NCBI GenBank assembly: GCA_002633005.1
Contig: NMRA01000064.1
Location: 1,111,536-1,169,198 of the forward strand
Source of the DNA: Phoronis australis
Lineage: Eukaryota > Phoronida > Phoronidae
Direction of reading: 5' to 3'
DNA length: 57,663 bases
Shown here: positions 20,990 through 33,353 of the stretch, one piece after another
Layout of the letters: every line of letters starts with the position of its first letter
Position numbering within the stretch: position 1 is the stretch's first letter
The notes under the pieces: generated by a model
The model's database searches: none
Seen by the model: only the letters and a program-made list of their open reading frames with translations
Told to the model about the DNA's origin: nothing
Position numbers and translations under genes: made by a program

Positions 20990-23900
20990 ACCGTTTGATG
21001 TTTTGACCGGGCCAACCGGGAATCATCCGACGATTAAGTCACCATTTGGAATTCATACAATAATTCCGTTGGTCCAATGTCCACATTCGTGGACAGCTTA
21101 GCAACTGCAACCAACTTTAGGAAATTCTGCCATTGTTTTGTTTCTTGTCCTACTCACTATTATTCATTTACATGAATGACACAAGTGACCAAACTAAGCC
21201 ATCTTACCCATGCAAATACAGTATCATTACTCAAGTAAAATAGTTCGTAGTATATTATATACCTGTCAAAATATTATGTCTATTGTTACGAAAGTAAAAT
21301 CAAGTTCTAAACAGTGTACGAACGAAAGTAATTTTAAAATGTTTGAAATAAAACACTAGGATATTTACTGACAATTTCTACAACTTTTGTATTCATACAC
21401 CGCCTTCATATCAACTGGTCATTTTGTAAAATCATAAGTATTGGACGTAGAATTTTTTCGATGTTATGTAATACCCTGTTTTTTGTGCTGTTCTTGTTTT
21501 TTCTAACGAAAAGTCTTCAAATAGTTCATAAAAATATTTTATCTAGTGCACAGAATAATAGGCCTGGCAGCTAAAGGCTTGTGGCTAGGTGTCAAGTTCC
21601 AATGTTTACTATTTCCACTACTAGTGACAACAGGGGGTTGGTAAGTTGATACTTTCTAGGTTATAAACAAAACCTGAGTATGAGGGCTATACTCATGTAG
21701 CTGGAGACCAGGCGAGCTTTTCTCATGGCAGGCCTGTGGCTCAACCACTTAGGCCTACTGGAGAAACGTGCGTGTTTCACTCGCGTGATTTTGCATATTA
21801 GTCGCCTTCCTTGATGGAGACGTAACACACCACAGCTCTATCGAAGAGAAAGTGACCCGATTCAGCGAGAGGTTATAAAAAGCGATTTGTACGTGAGATA
21901 TGTATAGTATAACGCGATTTGGGTTCGCAACTATATCAGTGGAAATGCACAGACACATCACGTCATAGCAGCGTACTTACACCCTAGGGACATGTAGCCA
22001 TAGCTGTAGGCCTATATCAATCCAACCACCAGAACACAAAGTCATGGTGTCAGTTTTAACCCTCATACCACTACTTTCAATAGGGGCCCCGCAATGGCTC
22101 GCGGCTCATAAGTACATGTACTTGTCGGGCATTAGTTGCTACATCCCCTCTTGTCCATGCTACCGCACGCCCAGATGTTACAAAGGACTAAATGGTGAGA
22201 CAAATCACGATTCGACAGGGATCTCCCGCTGGGTAACTCATTTTTACAACCGAGCAAGTCCAAATTCTATATTTACTTGCTGGCCCGACAGGCAAATTAG
22301 GCCCTTGACGCACGAAGCCTGTGCCAATTCTCGTGGATTTTGGAGAATTCACCAAAATCCACTCGGGCTCTAGAATACGGGGGATAACGACTGAGAACAT
22401 GTAATAATCTATATGTATTGTTTTTTTGTGAACCATATTCTGACACGTGCGCTAACTGAATCAGTGGGCGTTCACGTACCTGACTTGACAGTTAAAAAAC
22501 TTGGTTTGATGTTTATGGCCACGTGAAGGAGGGATTTTGCAGAGATATGAAAGGTAAAACGTGCAAAAGGTTAGAAGAAAATTAATTTAGAGAAAGAAAT
22601 GGTTCTGAAAGGATGCAAAACATGCGGTACGCATTCTTCAAGAAAGTGACTCAAAAACTATTTACAACAGACATCGCGCACACGCACTGCAGTGACTGAG
22701 GAAATTGGTTAAGACGCTGGTTTTAAAGTTAAACTCATTTATTAAAGGCCTATGGTCCGAGTTATAGAAGAAAAAAACCTCTTAACGCCGTTTAAGCCGG
22801 TTTTTTGATGTGACATGGAGTTCAAAAAGTTATTAACTTTCAANTGCAGATTCACGATGTTTTTAAAACGTCTACAAACGGATCATATGACTTTAAGTAA
22901 TAAGAACACAATAAGACATTTCAACGAAACTGAGTCCTCAGTGGAATCTACCACGATCCATGTCGCCATCACATGCACAGGCGCTTGAGTGTTCCTTGAT
23001 CACCAATGACGACAGTAAGTCATAACTATGTACTAAGAAAACATGTTTCTTATTTGAGGTTATGAGTCATCGGGAACTTCGAGCGCCATTGACTACAGGA
23101 TCCTGCCATTATTGTTTACCAGCCGCTGTCAGGAGACAAAAGTCAAGAGCATTGCATAAAATAACGTCGCGACAGCTACATGTTGTGTTTCTAAATAATT
23201 TTGCGAAACAATCAGCCTGCAAGTTCCAATTTAAAAATTGTGGGTTCCTGATATTGTGAGAAAAGCAGTGATATTTTGTAGCCAGTAACCTATTCAGTTG
23301 CCCTATATGCTTTATACAGTGCGTATTTGTTCAACTGAACTCGCTGTGTATCTCTGAGGTCAAGTAGCTGACTGCTTCATCATAGACCCCATAGTTTGAC
23401 GTCAATTCATTTCACGTTTCCTTAGTTTTTTGTATCCTGCATTATAACACAGAAATGGTGATTTCAATAAACTAAGTGTTCCATCCACTGTTAGTCGACT
23501 GTCAATTCAACACGCATTTCACATATTTACTCGAAGAGGAGTCTGCCAGTTAAAATGAGAGCCAAGAAGTCTAAGGCCAACCAGAAACTATCTTAACCAC
23601 TGCCACTATAGCCGCATCCACAAAAAATGAACATTCTTTTTGTTCAGTTCCAGAGATGGATAGTTTTGGCAAATGCATAATAAAAACCCACCCTAACGTC
23701 GCGTGAAGTAGTGAGGGATTTTCATGTGACAGGGGCAGTAGTTTACATCGACGACTGAAGTCCGGGTTAGGGGTTCGCTTTCTTTACTGACCTTCGGACC
23801 CTCCTACCCAAGTCACATGTTGCGAACGGGCATCTTTTGTTTGCTTCACCAGGCATTGCAACTACCAAAAGCTCGGTTTCGATTTGCAAAGTTAGGCCAA

Positions 23901-24330
23901 ATTTTACCATACTAGATTTTTACCAATAACCTCGTGTCTGTAAGTACATGTACATGTACATATTTGCTGATGGGTCACGTGTCTAGGCCAGATCCACCAC
24001 TTAAAGTTCACATCCTGTTTGGGTACTTCCGGGGTCCTAACTTTCGAACCGTTTCGTGCACAGCTTGCAATTTTTGTAAGAAACGAATGGCAGCAAGATA
24101 TAGAACAGTCTAAAAAATAGGCGACTGGTCAACTAATATTTAGCACTGACACCAGTAAAACTCACCGGCTGCGGCTCAGTTTGCAGTACTCAGGCTGCCG
24201 ACTGACTCTTGGCTGCCGACCCAGCATCGCGGTCAACTGTTAGTGTTAGTCTAAGGCCTTGTCCACAGAACCCCGTTTTCATTTTGAATGTTTAAGTATT
24301 TGATGTTACTGTTCTGGTCAAATTGACCCT
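20990..24330. other. No recognisable gene
   Basis: A plus-strand frame at 22044-22373 starts with a hydrophobic MVSVLTLIPLLSIG and is Cys-rich, but lacks homology or splice support. A hairpin GTGGATTTTGG/CCAAAATCCAC lies at about 22336-22366. A single n lies near 22854. The rest is featureless. Confidence 0.35.
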
Positions 24331-24403
24331 ATGGAAAAAGCTTTTTACTCGAAGTGGAACATGAAATTAGGTATTTTCTTCTCTACTTTTGTGGTAACTC
24401 AAG
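24331..24403 (+). CDS. Candidate signal-peptide initial exon
   Basis: ATG at 24331 (MEKAFYSKWNMKLGIFFS) or, better, the second ATG at 24361 (MKLGIFFSTFVVTQ) is followed by the donor CAAG/GTAAGTG after 24403. The hydrophobic core after Lys looks like the start of a secreted or membrane protein. No downstream exon was recognised in the window, so it is only a candidate. Confidence 0.35.
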
Positions 24404-25362
24404 GTAAGTGTCTATTATTCTATGCTCGAGTAACTAATGACCTCCATGGATAATTTTTTAGCCCTAGTTTGCAGTTGACAAACTCAACATTAAGGCTAAA
24501 AGTTCGAGTTTGAGCTCTAAATTTAGAGTTTTTAATCGAGTTTAGCACGAATATTAGGGTCACCAAGTGCAAACTTGGACTAGAAACTCATATGCGTAAA
24601 CTATAACGTATTCGAGCACAGTCTAATAACTACTTATCTTGAGTTTGCACAAAAGTAGCAGAGAAATTGCCAAAAATACAAAGATTAGGTTCCAGGCCCA
24701 GGATTTAATTTGCAACTTTTATTATCATTAGGCCTATATAGCAAAGATAAAAGAGTTTTAAAAAATGCAAAATTCCACACAACACCTGCCATAACTACAG
24801 TGTATGGCTATTGTTTAGGCCATATTTTAATCATTTTTGTTATATCATTGCGGTCTGGGCTATTCAAAACCCATAAGGGATAATAAAACAATTATTTTCT
24901 TAGCCAGAAGCATAAACCCATTGTTAAGCTGTGTGTAGTTGCACAATCCAACTGGCCCAGTAGCAGGATTCACAAAGAGCTACAATCACTGACCTTGCAG
25001 ATCAAATTCACAAGGCCTGTTGTGTATGAACAATACCCAGGATTTACAACCATTCCCAAAAGTTTAATCCACTATTCCACTATACCACTATGAATTTAGT
25101 GCAAATCATGTTGATGATTAACACGATTATCTAAAGATGCCCTTTTAACATGACATCAGTTTTTACACAGAACAGAAAATACAAATTGTCATAATTACAG
25201 GCTACACCTGACTGTTTTTAAAAATCCTCAGGAATTTGATTATTTTTCGAGACCTCTGGAAACACGACTAAAAATACTCTGACCCATGTTATCCCAGCAG
25301 ACACATTTTACAGTTTACAATTTTATGGCCAGGTTTCAGATCAACAACTTTAGTAACTTGGG
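24404..25362. other. No recognisable gene
   Basis: If the exon at 24331 is real, this would be its first intron. No other signal is seen. Confidence 0.35.
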
Positions 25363-25551
25363 TTAAACCACTTTAACAGTAATCTGAGGTGGTGGCGTGT
25401 TACAACTATTATTAAAATCTCTTGGTAAATTTATACCGACCACTTGCCTATTTACACTGTCACGTCGTTTCAGTCGGTCTATTCTCCGCCCATCGTTAGG
25501 AGTTCCTGCGTTCCTAGAAGAACGAGCACCGATATGTGGTACACTCATCAT
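25363..25551 (-). other. Coding-like fragment shared with 37851-37985
   Basis: A 62-codon frame from ATG (context CACCATGATG) containing GTPNDGRRIDRLKRRDS and VGINLPRDF. The fragment at 37985-37851 has TPGNGRRNDRSKRLANF and NRPRHF with the same spacing. The pattern TP..GRR.DR.KR...NR suggests a common coding ancestor, perhaps the N-terminal region of a LINE ORF2; function unknown. Confidence 0.4.
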
Positions 25552-26015
25552 GGTGTGATTTTTTGTCCAGTAAGTAAGTTAAAAAGTAAGTAATTTTTAT
25601 TACAGTGACGTGTTTTCGTAGATATGGATTAAAGCAATAAATACGTGATAAAAAAGGAACACACAGCTCACCAGAGGGCTTATTAATCACTTAAGATACA
25701 TGAAAAAAGAAGTGTACACGCATTGCAAGAGGACCAAAAAAGAACACAGTGATAAGAATCATCATAATAAAATTTTCCCGTACCTCAAAAATATTTTGAT
25801 GAAAAAATACAGCTTTCCTGATAACATCTTTTTGCATAATTGTGATTAATTTACTTCCACAGCTTTCTGCACGAAATTGTGGATATTTAATCTCAGATTG
25901 AGAGTAAAAGATGTTTCTGGCATCTAAAACAAGAGCAACGCGGAGCGTTGAAATGCGCCCACGAAGGCAACTCAAATGGTGTTCTTCTAGGGTTGTTTAT
26001 TTGTGTTATAAAAAT

Positions 26016-26031
26016 GGCCACTAGATGGCGC
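26016..26031 (+). promoter_or_regulatory. CTCF-like core site, array 1
   Basis: GGCCACTAGATGGCGC, matching the bilaterian CTCF core CCASYAGRKGGCRS. Binding is not shown. Confidence 0.5.
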
Positions 26032-26381
26032 ATAAACGTCAAATGCGTCATGAAAATCAGTCATGGAAATTCAGAGAAACAAAGGAATATGGAAAAATAT
26101 AAAATTGTCACTAGGGGACACAGCGTTCGTTGGATCCGCCTGAAAGTCGTAGTCGTTTGTTAGCTTCATAAAAACACACTTACTAAATTTAATAAAGATC
26201 CTGCAGTGGGTTTAGGAGATACAGCTATGGGCGCAAAACAAAACTATCTCTAGGTGGCGTCACAGTAGTCGAAGTCTTCATCGTCAACCGTTCTCTTCAT
26301 ACTGAGAAGATATACACCAATTTTCGAAATCAACCTTTGTATGGTTTTAGAGGGATAGATGCTGCCGAAGACAGCAAAAAT

Positions 26382-26397
26382 GGCCACTAGGTGGCGC
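26382..26397 (+). promoter_or_regulatory. CTCF-like core site, array 1
   Basis: GGCCACTAGGTGGCGC, the best match to the CTCF core in array 1. Binding is not shown. Confidence 0.5.
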
Positions 26398-26530
26398 AAA
26401 ATACACCGATTTTATCCAAAAATGGGAGTATAGCGTCATCTCACCAACGGAAGCCTATAATAATTCCAAATTTTGTGAAAATCCGATGAGGACCTTTGAA
26501 GATACAGAGGTAAACGTAAAAAACAAAAAT

Positions 26531-26546
26531 TGCCACTAGAGGGCAC
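26531..26546 (+). promoter_or_regulatory. CTCF-like core site, array 1
   Basis: TGCCACTAGAGGGCAC, close to the CTCF core. Binding is not shown. Confidence 0.45.
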
Positions 26547-26665
26547 ACTGGTAGTCAGATTCGTTCGAAAGTCGTCCTCGTCCGTTGTCAGCATCATATA
26601 AATACACTTGCTTATAAATTTAGTAAAGAGAGGAGATACAGCCATGGGGTCATAAAAAACAAAAC

Positions 26666-26681
26666 TGCCACTAGGAGGCGC
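26666..26681 (+). promoter_or_regulatory. CTCF-like core site, array 1
   Basis: TGCCACTAGGAGGCGC, close to the CTCF core. Binding is not shown. Confidence 0.45.
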
Positions 26682-27120
26682 CACAGTAGTCGAAGTTGGA
26701 AAATAATCGTCAGTTATCCTCTTTATAGTAAGAACATACATGCCAATTTTCACAACCATCCTTAGAGCGGTTTGGTTGATAGAGGGGTGGACGCCAAAAA
26801 CAGACGCGAAAACAGCGGCGCAAACTACATCGAATCCATCCGAAAAAGGGGAGGATCGCGTCATCTCACTAATAGATGCCTATATGCCAAATTTTATGAA
26901 AATCCGTTGAGGACCAGAGATACAGAGGTAAACGTAAAAAACTAAAATTGCCACCAGGGCACACTGGTAGTCGAATCCGTCCAAACGTTCGCGCATGCCG
27001 TACCATTCATGAAAGAAACACATGTGCAAAATTTCATGAACATGCGTCAAAAAGTTTTTGGAGATATAGCTGCGGACGCTCAACTTCAACCCAGAACTGT
27101 AGGGTTGCGGTTCTAATTTG

Positions 27121-27552
27121 AGCAAGAATTGACCTACAAGGCCGAGTTCAATCTAACTGCACGTAAGGCTCAACCTCAAAAACATTCTTCATCAAAACAG
27201 GTTCTTAACTTTGGTTTCGAACGACATTCAAACAGATACCAATTACACGCCAAATCTTGCAAAATATTCTCACAGTGAGATAGAATAACTGAGCGCAACT
27301 GATGAAAACAATCCAAAATCCCTAATTCGTCAAAAACGTTGAAAACTTCAGAAGACTAATTATTAGTGCAGGTTGTGTAATCCCACCAAAATATTCGAAA
27401 AGTTAGTCTATCTTCGTCGGAATTAATTTTTTTAATACATCTTATTTCTAAATACACTAATATTTACAAACAATAAAATCTTTGTAAATGAAACACAGGC
27501 AAACACACACACGCACACACACATATCTAAATAATAGAAATTCACGGTTGGT
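27121..27552. other. No recognisable gene
   Basis: AT-rich spacer between the repeat array and the 3' end of the LINE, with a short AC microsatellite near 27500-27525, a plausible LINE 3' end or target region. Confidence 0.35.
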
Positions 27553-30500
27553 CTAAAGTAAATAGGCATTGATGGTTTCCCAAAAGGCAGTTTTGCGGGG
27601 TTGTATATTCCTCACTTTACAATAATTATACAAAAAACATTGAAATTTTGAATATGTAGGAATAATCTGGCATCTAGAAAATTTGTGGATGAAATACTGG
27701 CAAAAAGTTAATATGGTTACCGTATTGATATCTTCAAAATTACATCCAAAATATGCTGTCAAAATAACATTTTTACCTAAGATTAAATCGTCTTGTGCAG
27801 TTACGTAAATTAAAAGTTTCTGAATTTCACACCACAAGGTTTTCACAGAACCACATTCCACAAACATATGGTTAAAAGTCTCAACAGTTCCACAAGATGC
27901 ACACTTGTCATCACTTACTAGGTTCATCTTTTTCAAAATAATTTTTGTAAATACTTTTCTATGAATATAGAAGTACTTAAAGGTTTCAACATAAGCAAAT
28001 TTGTGTGGAAGAACATACATTTGTTTAATTCGTTGTCTAGAGTAAATGTCAGTTAAGCTGTACTCTTTATCAGCAGGCAAAACAATTTTGGAAAGTAAAA
28101 TATTTCTAGAAAACGCATTATAATTTGGCTTGAGTGGGGATGTATGCATTTTGAAATCGAAGGATCAGCTTTCAAATTAATCGCACGTCTCAAAGCAGCA
28201 TAATGAATCCAATTGAAAGCTTATATCTATTTTTCAAAACCTCCCATGTCAGAAATTTATTTTGAAAATTGAAAAGATCCTTCCCAAAAGTAATACCAGC
28301 CTCAAAGAAACTATTAAAGAATAAAGTCCTCCTATTAATCAATAAGTTTTTGTTATTCCACACTACTTGGTTTACAATTGTTATGTCCTTATGGAAATGC
28401 GCACTAATTTCTTCCCAAGCAATCAAGATGTCAAGACAGAAGGTATCAACATTTGCAAGAGACAGCAGTTTACAATCATAATTTGATTCAAAGATCAAAA
28501 TACCTCCATATGTTTTAAAAACATACCCTGGAAACACTTTGAAAACTTCATTGTTTCCATCTAAGCAACGCGTAACCCACTTAACTGATAATGACTTGTA
28601 CGTAATATTTATATCAGGAACTGACAAACCACAATTTTCATGGGTATTTACAGCCACATTTTTTAATTTTAGGTGGTTTATTTTTCCAAACCAAATCTTT
28701 TATCACAGTATTTATCTTAGCTCTACGTTCGCTGTCAATTCCTAAATTGCTCATCACAAAAATTATTTTAGACAGCGCAAATGTTTTAATTACATTGATC
28801 CTTCCTAACAATGAAATATTGCGACTTTTCAAGATATCAAGAGACTTTTTAAAGGACTTAATTTTGAGTTCAAGATTTAAAAAGTCATTTTCTTTTTTGT
28901 TATGACTAGAAAATATTTCCAGACTCTTGACTGGTTTGCCAGTCCATTTGAAGCCATAAAGTGGTTCAGAACACTCTTTTTCTCGACCTAAATATAACCC
29001 TTCACATTTCTTAATATTTAGCTGGAGAACAGAGAGTAAACCAAAATGTTCTAAAAATTTGAGATAATTCATGCCAGAATTTTTGTCATGAAGAAATAAG
29101 GTAGTGTCATCTGCGTACTGGAGAATCTTAACTTCAGTTTTCTCAACACTTATGCCTTTAATTAAATTACACTTTCGTATATAATTGGCCATAACTTCAA
29201 CAGCTAGGCAAAATAATGGACCCGACAATGAATCACCCTGTCTTACAACCCTTTTCTAAACGAAAATAATCTGTTGTAAAACCATTATTGACAACACAAG
29301 CTGTTGGTTTGTTGTAGATTATTTCTACCCATCGTGTAAAACCCTGTCCAAAATTAAAAGCCTTCAAAGCTTGAAAAATAAAGTCCCATTTTATTGTATC
29401 ATATGCCTTGCAAAAGTCCAAAAATAAAATGTGTCCTTGACCATCAGTAATGTTTGTATAAGAAATTATTTCCTGAATGATGCGAATATTGTATCCTATA
29501 TATAGTCCTTTAACAGCTGTTTGACCTGGGTGAACCAGTTTTCCCATGATATTATTTACACGGGCTGTAAGAACTTTTGTAAATATTTTATAATCAGTAT
29601 TCGATAGAGATATTGAATGTTCTTTGCAGCTTCAAAATCAAAATCACTGGATGGTACATCTCTGGCGATATTCAAAAGATCTGGTATAGTGGATGGTGTT
29701 TCCATTTGACGATCTGTGAAAACAGGGGAGTAATAATGAGTCAATTCTGACCTGATTTCAGCATGATTTCTTATCAAGTGGCCATCTTTATTTTTAAGGA
29801 TACTTATACACTTTTTTTAAAATTTATTTTCTCCAACGAGGCAAAAACTTTTGGGCTACTCTCCCCTTCCTCAATTAATTGGGCTTTACTTCTTAACATT
29901 TGTCCACGTACTCTATGAGTTTGTATACGTTGCAAATTGGACTTGGCTCTTTCCAAATTCTGTACAATTCCATCATCAATTCTACCATCATTTAGTTCGC
30001 CTGTCAAGTTGTTGATAATTTCAATCTATTTCTCTTCCTCAACATTTTCTAATTTCTTTTTTCTTTTCGAGTATCTCATAGTACAGTATATTCCCTTATT
30101 TTCATTTCAACTATTTCCCATTTGGTATGTTTATTACTTAGATAAACATACTCTTCAACACAGGTATTTATAATTATTTTTAAGTGAGTTACATTATTCT
30201 TCATCTTCTAAAGGACTATTATTAATTTTCCATAATCCAGGCCCTTTCGGTACAGAATCTTTAAGTGAGCAATGACGTTTGACTACCGAGTGATCCGTTA
30301 TAACTTTTAATGAAACAATTGAGATGATCTTTGAGGTTCTTTAAACCAACCAGTAGTCAGTTCTGCTTTGTAATCTGTAGGAATTGTTATGCCATGTATA
30401 TTGTTTTTGCCTGGATTCTGAAATCTCCAAACGCCATATAGATGGAAAGACTCTGCAAACCCTTTAAGCTTGTCAATATTAAGTTTAAGCTAACCATTGT
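27553..30500 (-). mobile_element. L1/Tx1-like LINE, ORF2 remnant
   Basis: Minus-strand pieces in order: endonuclease end (VWRFQNPGKN near 30430, then ITDHSVV, GPGLWKINNSPLED near 30230), linker (WEIVEMKIREYTV; RSKAQLIEEGESSPKVFASL near 29850), reverse transcriptase (HILFLDFCKAYDTIKWDFI near 29400; QYADDTTLFL near 29120 with the catalytic YADD intact; LLGRINVIKTFALSKI near 28800), and C-terminal zinc-knuckle-like CASCGTVETFNHMFVEC near 27890. Several frameshifts and stops break it, so it is dead. The GPGLWKxNN and IEEGExxxKxF motifs place it in the L1/Tx1 group. Confidence 0.88.
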
Positions 30501-30519
30501 CATCAATTGGGAAACCACT

Positions 30520-31815
30520 TCGTCGGAATTAATAACACGATTCCACATTTTTAAAAGATCTATTTTCTGCCTAACACTGGGAAATTCTAACCCCAAGTCA
30601 TCCATAACAACATGATTAGAAGCAAATTTGCGAAAGCCCAAGAAAAATCGCGCTGCTCTATTCTGAATGACATCATAATCCTGTAAACTAGAGCCACATC
30701 ATATTTTTATTCTTTGTAAATTTATTAATTAAAGCGCCTAAAGCTCTCCCGGCAGATTCGTACAGTTTTAGCAGTTTCAGAAAACATCAAATGTTCATTT
30801 AAAATTACTCCTAAATACTTTGGGTACATAGTCTAGGTCTAGTCTACCCAACCGAAACGGATATCGACTGCGAGAGACATGCTTGGACCTGACGTGAATA
30901 GTATTAGTTTTCTGCTGATTGACAATTAGCCTCCATTTAGAGTACCATTTGACAACTATATTCAATAAACCATGTAAATGTTCTTCGCTCTCGGCAAGTT
31001 CTGCTTTATCAACCCCATAAAATAAAGCCGAAACATTATCAGCACTAATAGGAATTCCTAAATTTGACTATTTTGATTCTGTTGCCAACTCATTTATAAA
31101 TAGTGTGAAAAGGGTAGGAGATAAAACGTCTCCTTGTTTGACCCCACAAGGTGTGTAAAACCAGTCTGTAAAGGTATTATTAATATTAACACAGGATTGA
31201 TTTTCGGCATAGATATTTTTAACCGATTCATAAAACTTCCCAACTATCTTCAGATCCAGCATTTTAAAAACTTAACTATTTCTATATACCCAGTCAAAGG
31301 CTTTTTGCATATCAATAAAAGTTGCAAATGTGGATTGTTTGTTCAAGCCGTTACGAATAACCGAGGTCAAAACAAAGACATGATCAACACATGCTCTGTC
31401 ACGACTAAAGTCATTTTGCCCATCAACAAGAAGTCCGTTTTCTTCCGCATACTCAACCAGTCTATTATTCAATTGACTACTACATAACTTGTCAGCATAC
31501 GTTGGACAATAAGCTGATACCACTATAACTCAGCGGGACATGCGGGTCCGCTTCTCTAACCCCTTTGAACATGCCATAATAACGTATTTAGCCCATCAAC
31601 TAGGAATTATACCGTGACAAAAAACATTTGGAACAAATAAGTCAAAAGACCCGTTTACTTCATTGTGGGTAATTTTTTATTCAACATACTATAATCAAGA
31701 TTATGTAACGACTCGAGATCAGAAGCTGCTGTTTTTTAGAAGCTTACTGTATCAGCATAAAATTCCCGGTCCAGTTGGACCATTGCACAACGATTCATAC
31801 TCATTCTTCCATTTA
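30520..31815 (-). mobile_element. Second LINE, RT and C-terminal part
   Basis: From high to low coordinate: KWKNEYESLCNGPTGPG (31800), LNNRLVEYAEENGLLVDGQN and FATFIDMQKAFDWVY (31450-31280), GVKQGDVLSPTLFTLFINEL (31140), a decayed YADD box reading ALFYGVD (31040), WYSKWRLIVNQQKTN, and NRAARFFLGFRKFASNH with LLKMWNRVINSDE (30620-30520). It is a jockey/CR1/RTE-type non-LTR element, not L1-like. It is cut from its upstream part by the Kolobok-like element at 31820-33498 and its 3' side abuts the L1/Tx1 element. Confidence 0.82.
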
Positions 31816-32281
31816 TTAAAGGAGCATGCCACCCAAAACACAACCTAATTTCTATCAATTTAGATCAAGTAGTTCTTCTCCATAACGACACGTACGGTTG
31901 CGTTACCTGACACCTGACGGCAGACGGAGGTGTAGAAATTATCCAATGACGTCATCGGTTTCACACACAGTCTGTTCAGCAGTTCACAACACGGGTTACT
32001 GGTGTCAGCTTATCGCTTGAAGTCATCGTTTAACACCAATAAATCATCAAACTTCGATGTAAAACCCTTAAAAATACACCGAGTTCTTACAAAAACGTGT
32101 TGTTTTATTTCGCTCTTACGGATTTATTGGTATTTGGACACACCGTAGCCTACAAAGTTCGGCAGGACAATAAGGTCCGTAGCAGGAGTTTGGGGTGTGT
32201 TCGGAGATAATTTCGAAGTATTTTCCGTGAGATACAGACAGGAGAACCTAGATCTGTGTTGTTTAGACTTGTGATTTTTTG

Positions 32282-32395
32282 AGTTCTAAACACAAAACGC
32301 TTGTTATCCTGGCCAGTGGCTCGGAGCCCGATCAGGCCCGTCGCGGCCGGCCGGATTGACTCGTTATCCCGGCCAGTGGCTCGGAAACTGATCAG
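32282..32395. repeat. Internal direct repeat inside Kolobok-like element
   Basis: CTTGTTATCCTGGCCAGTGG and CTCGTTATCCCGGCCAGTGG, each followed by CTCGGA and GATCAG, are two units of about 60 bp. The same pair is present in copy C around 36905-37010. Confidence 0.6.
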
Positions 32396-33020
32396 ACATC
32401 ACGAACATAAACCAGCCAAAGTTCAGTGGAAACTAAACTTCCAGTCAAGAAAATACTATACTAGTGAGCCAAAGTAATGTGCACCTGATTATGTTGGTGA
32501 ATTAGCCACGAAACTGCAAATCTACTTACTCGTCGGGGGCCGCGAATTCAGGTTCCGCTTTGGCCACAGCACCGTCAGGGCAGAAGTTGTACATTGACAA
32601 TCATTATTTGAGTAATGTAAATGTAAATAAAGATTCCCCTAACACCTGGCCGTGGGATGGAAATCGAGTTGTTTCACAACAGTTTCTGCCAGCAAACACT
32701 AAATTAGCATGAGCTCACACGGCCTCGGTGTCCCGTCAATTAGTTTTATTGCACCTAAAGCCGGTAACGCAGTGATTTATTCATTGCTGGCTTCTCAAAT
32801 CATTTGCACTCACGAACACTCCAAAGGCATTACAAATTGCATCTAATGAGACAGACTTTGTTTCAGTTTTATATAAGTATTGGTTAGGGTGAGAATAATT
32901 CATTTTGAAACAGAACGCTCAGTAATAAACGCCAACATGGCAACTCGCAATCCCGACTTAGGACGAGCTAGAGCTCATCAGTCCCGACTTCGCAGGTGGA
33001 TCGTTAAGTTTTACAGGCTA

Positions 33021-33353
33021 TCAATTCGAACAGGAATACAGTGATGAAGAAATACTAGAGAGGCGCCGTGAACAAGCCCAGACAACGGAACGTATACGGA
33101 GTTCTTTGATAAGCCGGCATTCGTGAGGCACTGTCGACGTCTGCAGGTCACAGACACGGAGATGTTTCACGGCCTCATACTTGCTATTTACAGCATACAT
33201 TTCATTCTTCACTACCATGAGCCACTTCCTAAGCATTTCGGACTCTCGAGGAAGTAAAAAAACGATATACCCGCTTTCCTCGCAGCTGCTTAGTTCGAAC
33301 AAGCGGGAATGATGCACCGCAACATAGCGGCATTCACTCTGCATATGAACCAC
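33021..33353 (-). pseudogene. Decayed THAP domain in Kolobok-like copy A
   Basis: CRYVAVHHSRLFELSSCEES, GYIVFLLPRE, LRKWLMVVKNE, KHLRVCDL. Alignment with copy C (36000-36290) restores the order of a C-x-C, FRLP, KW and C-x2-HF arrangement, but neither copy keeps all ligands in one frame. Confidence 0.6.

Larger units (their letters stand above)
25931..27120. repeat. Higher-order repeat with CTCF-like sites, array 1
   Basis: The head AGAGCAACGCGGAGCGTTG forms a hairpin. It is followed by about eight subunits of about 135-150 bp in three alternating types, giving a higher-order unit of about 430 bp. Each subunit junction carries a (G/T)CCACTAGRNGGCRC core: 26016, 26105, 26243, 26382, 26531, 26666, with decayed ones near 26815 and 26949. 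Phrases TTTAGGAGATACAGCTATGG, GTCCGAAAGTCGTC and TCATCTCACTAATAGATGCC mark the three types. The frames in it are by-products of the repeat. Confidence 0.85.

Noticed and set aside
22044-22373. 109-codon plus-strand frame with hydrophobic start and many Cys
   Set aside because: No homologue recognised, overlapping minus-strand frame, no splice support. Mentioned only as intergenic content.
26436-26864. 142-codon minus-strand open frame
   Set aside because: It lies wholly inside the CTCF-motif repeat array and reads through repeated subunits; no protein motif. A by-product of the repeat.
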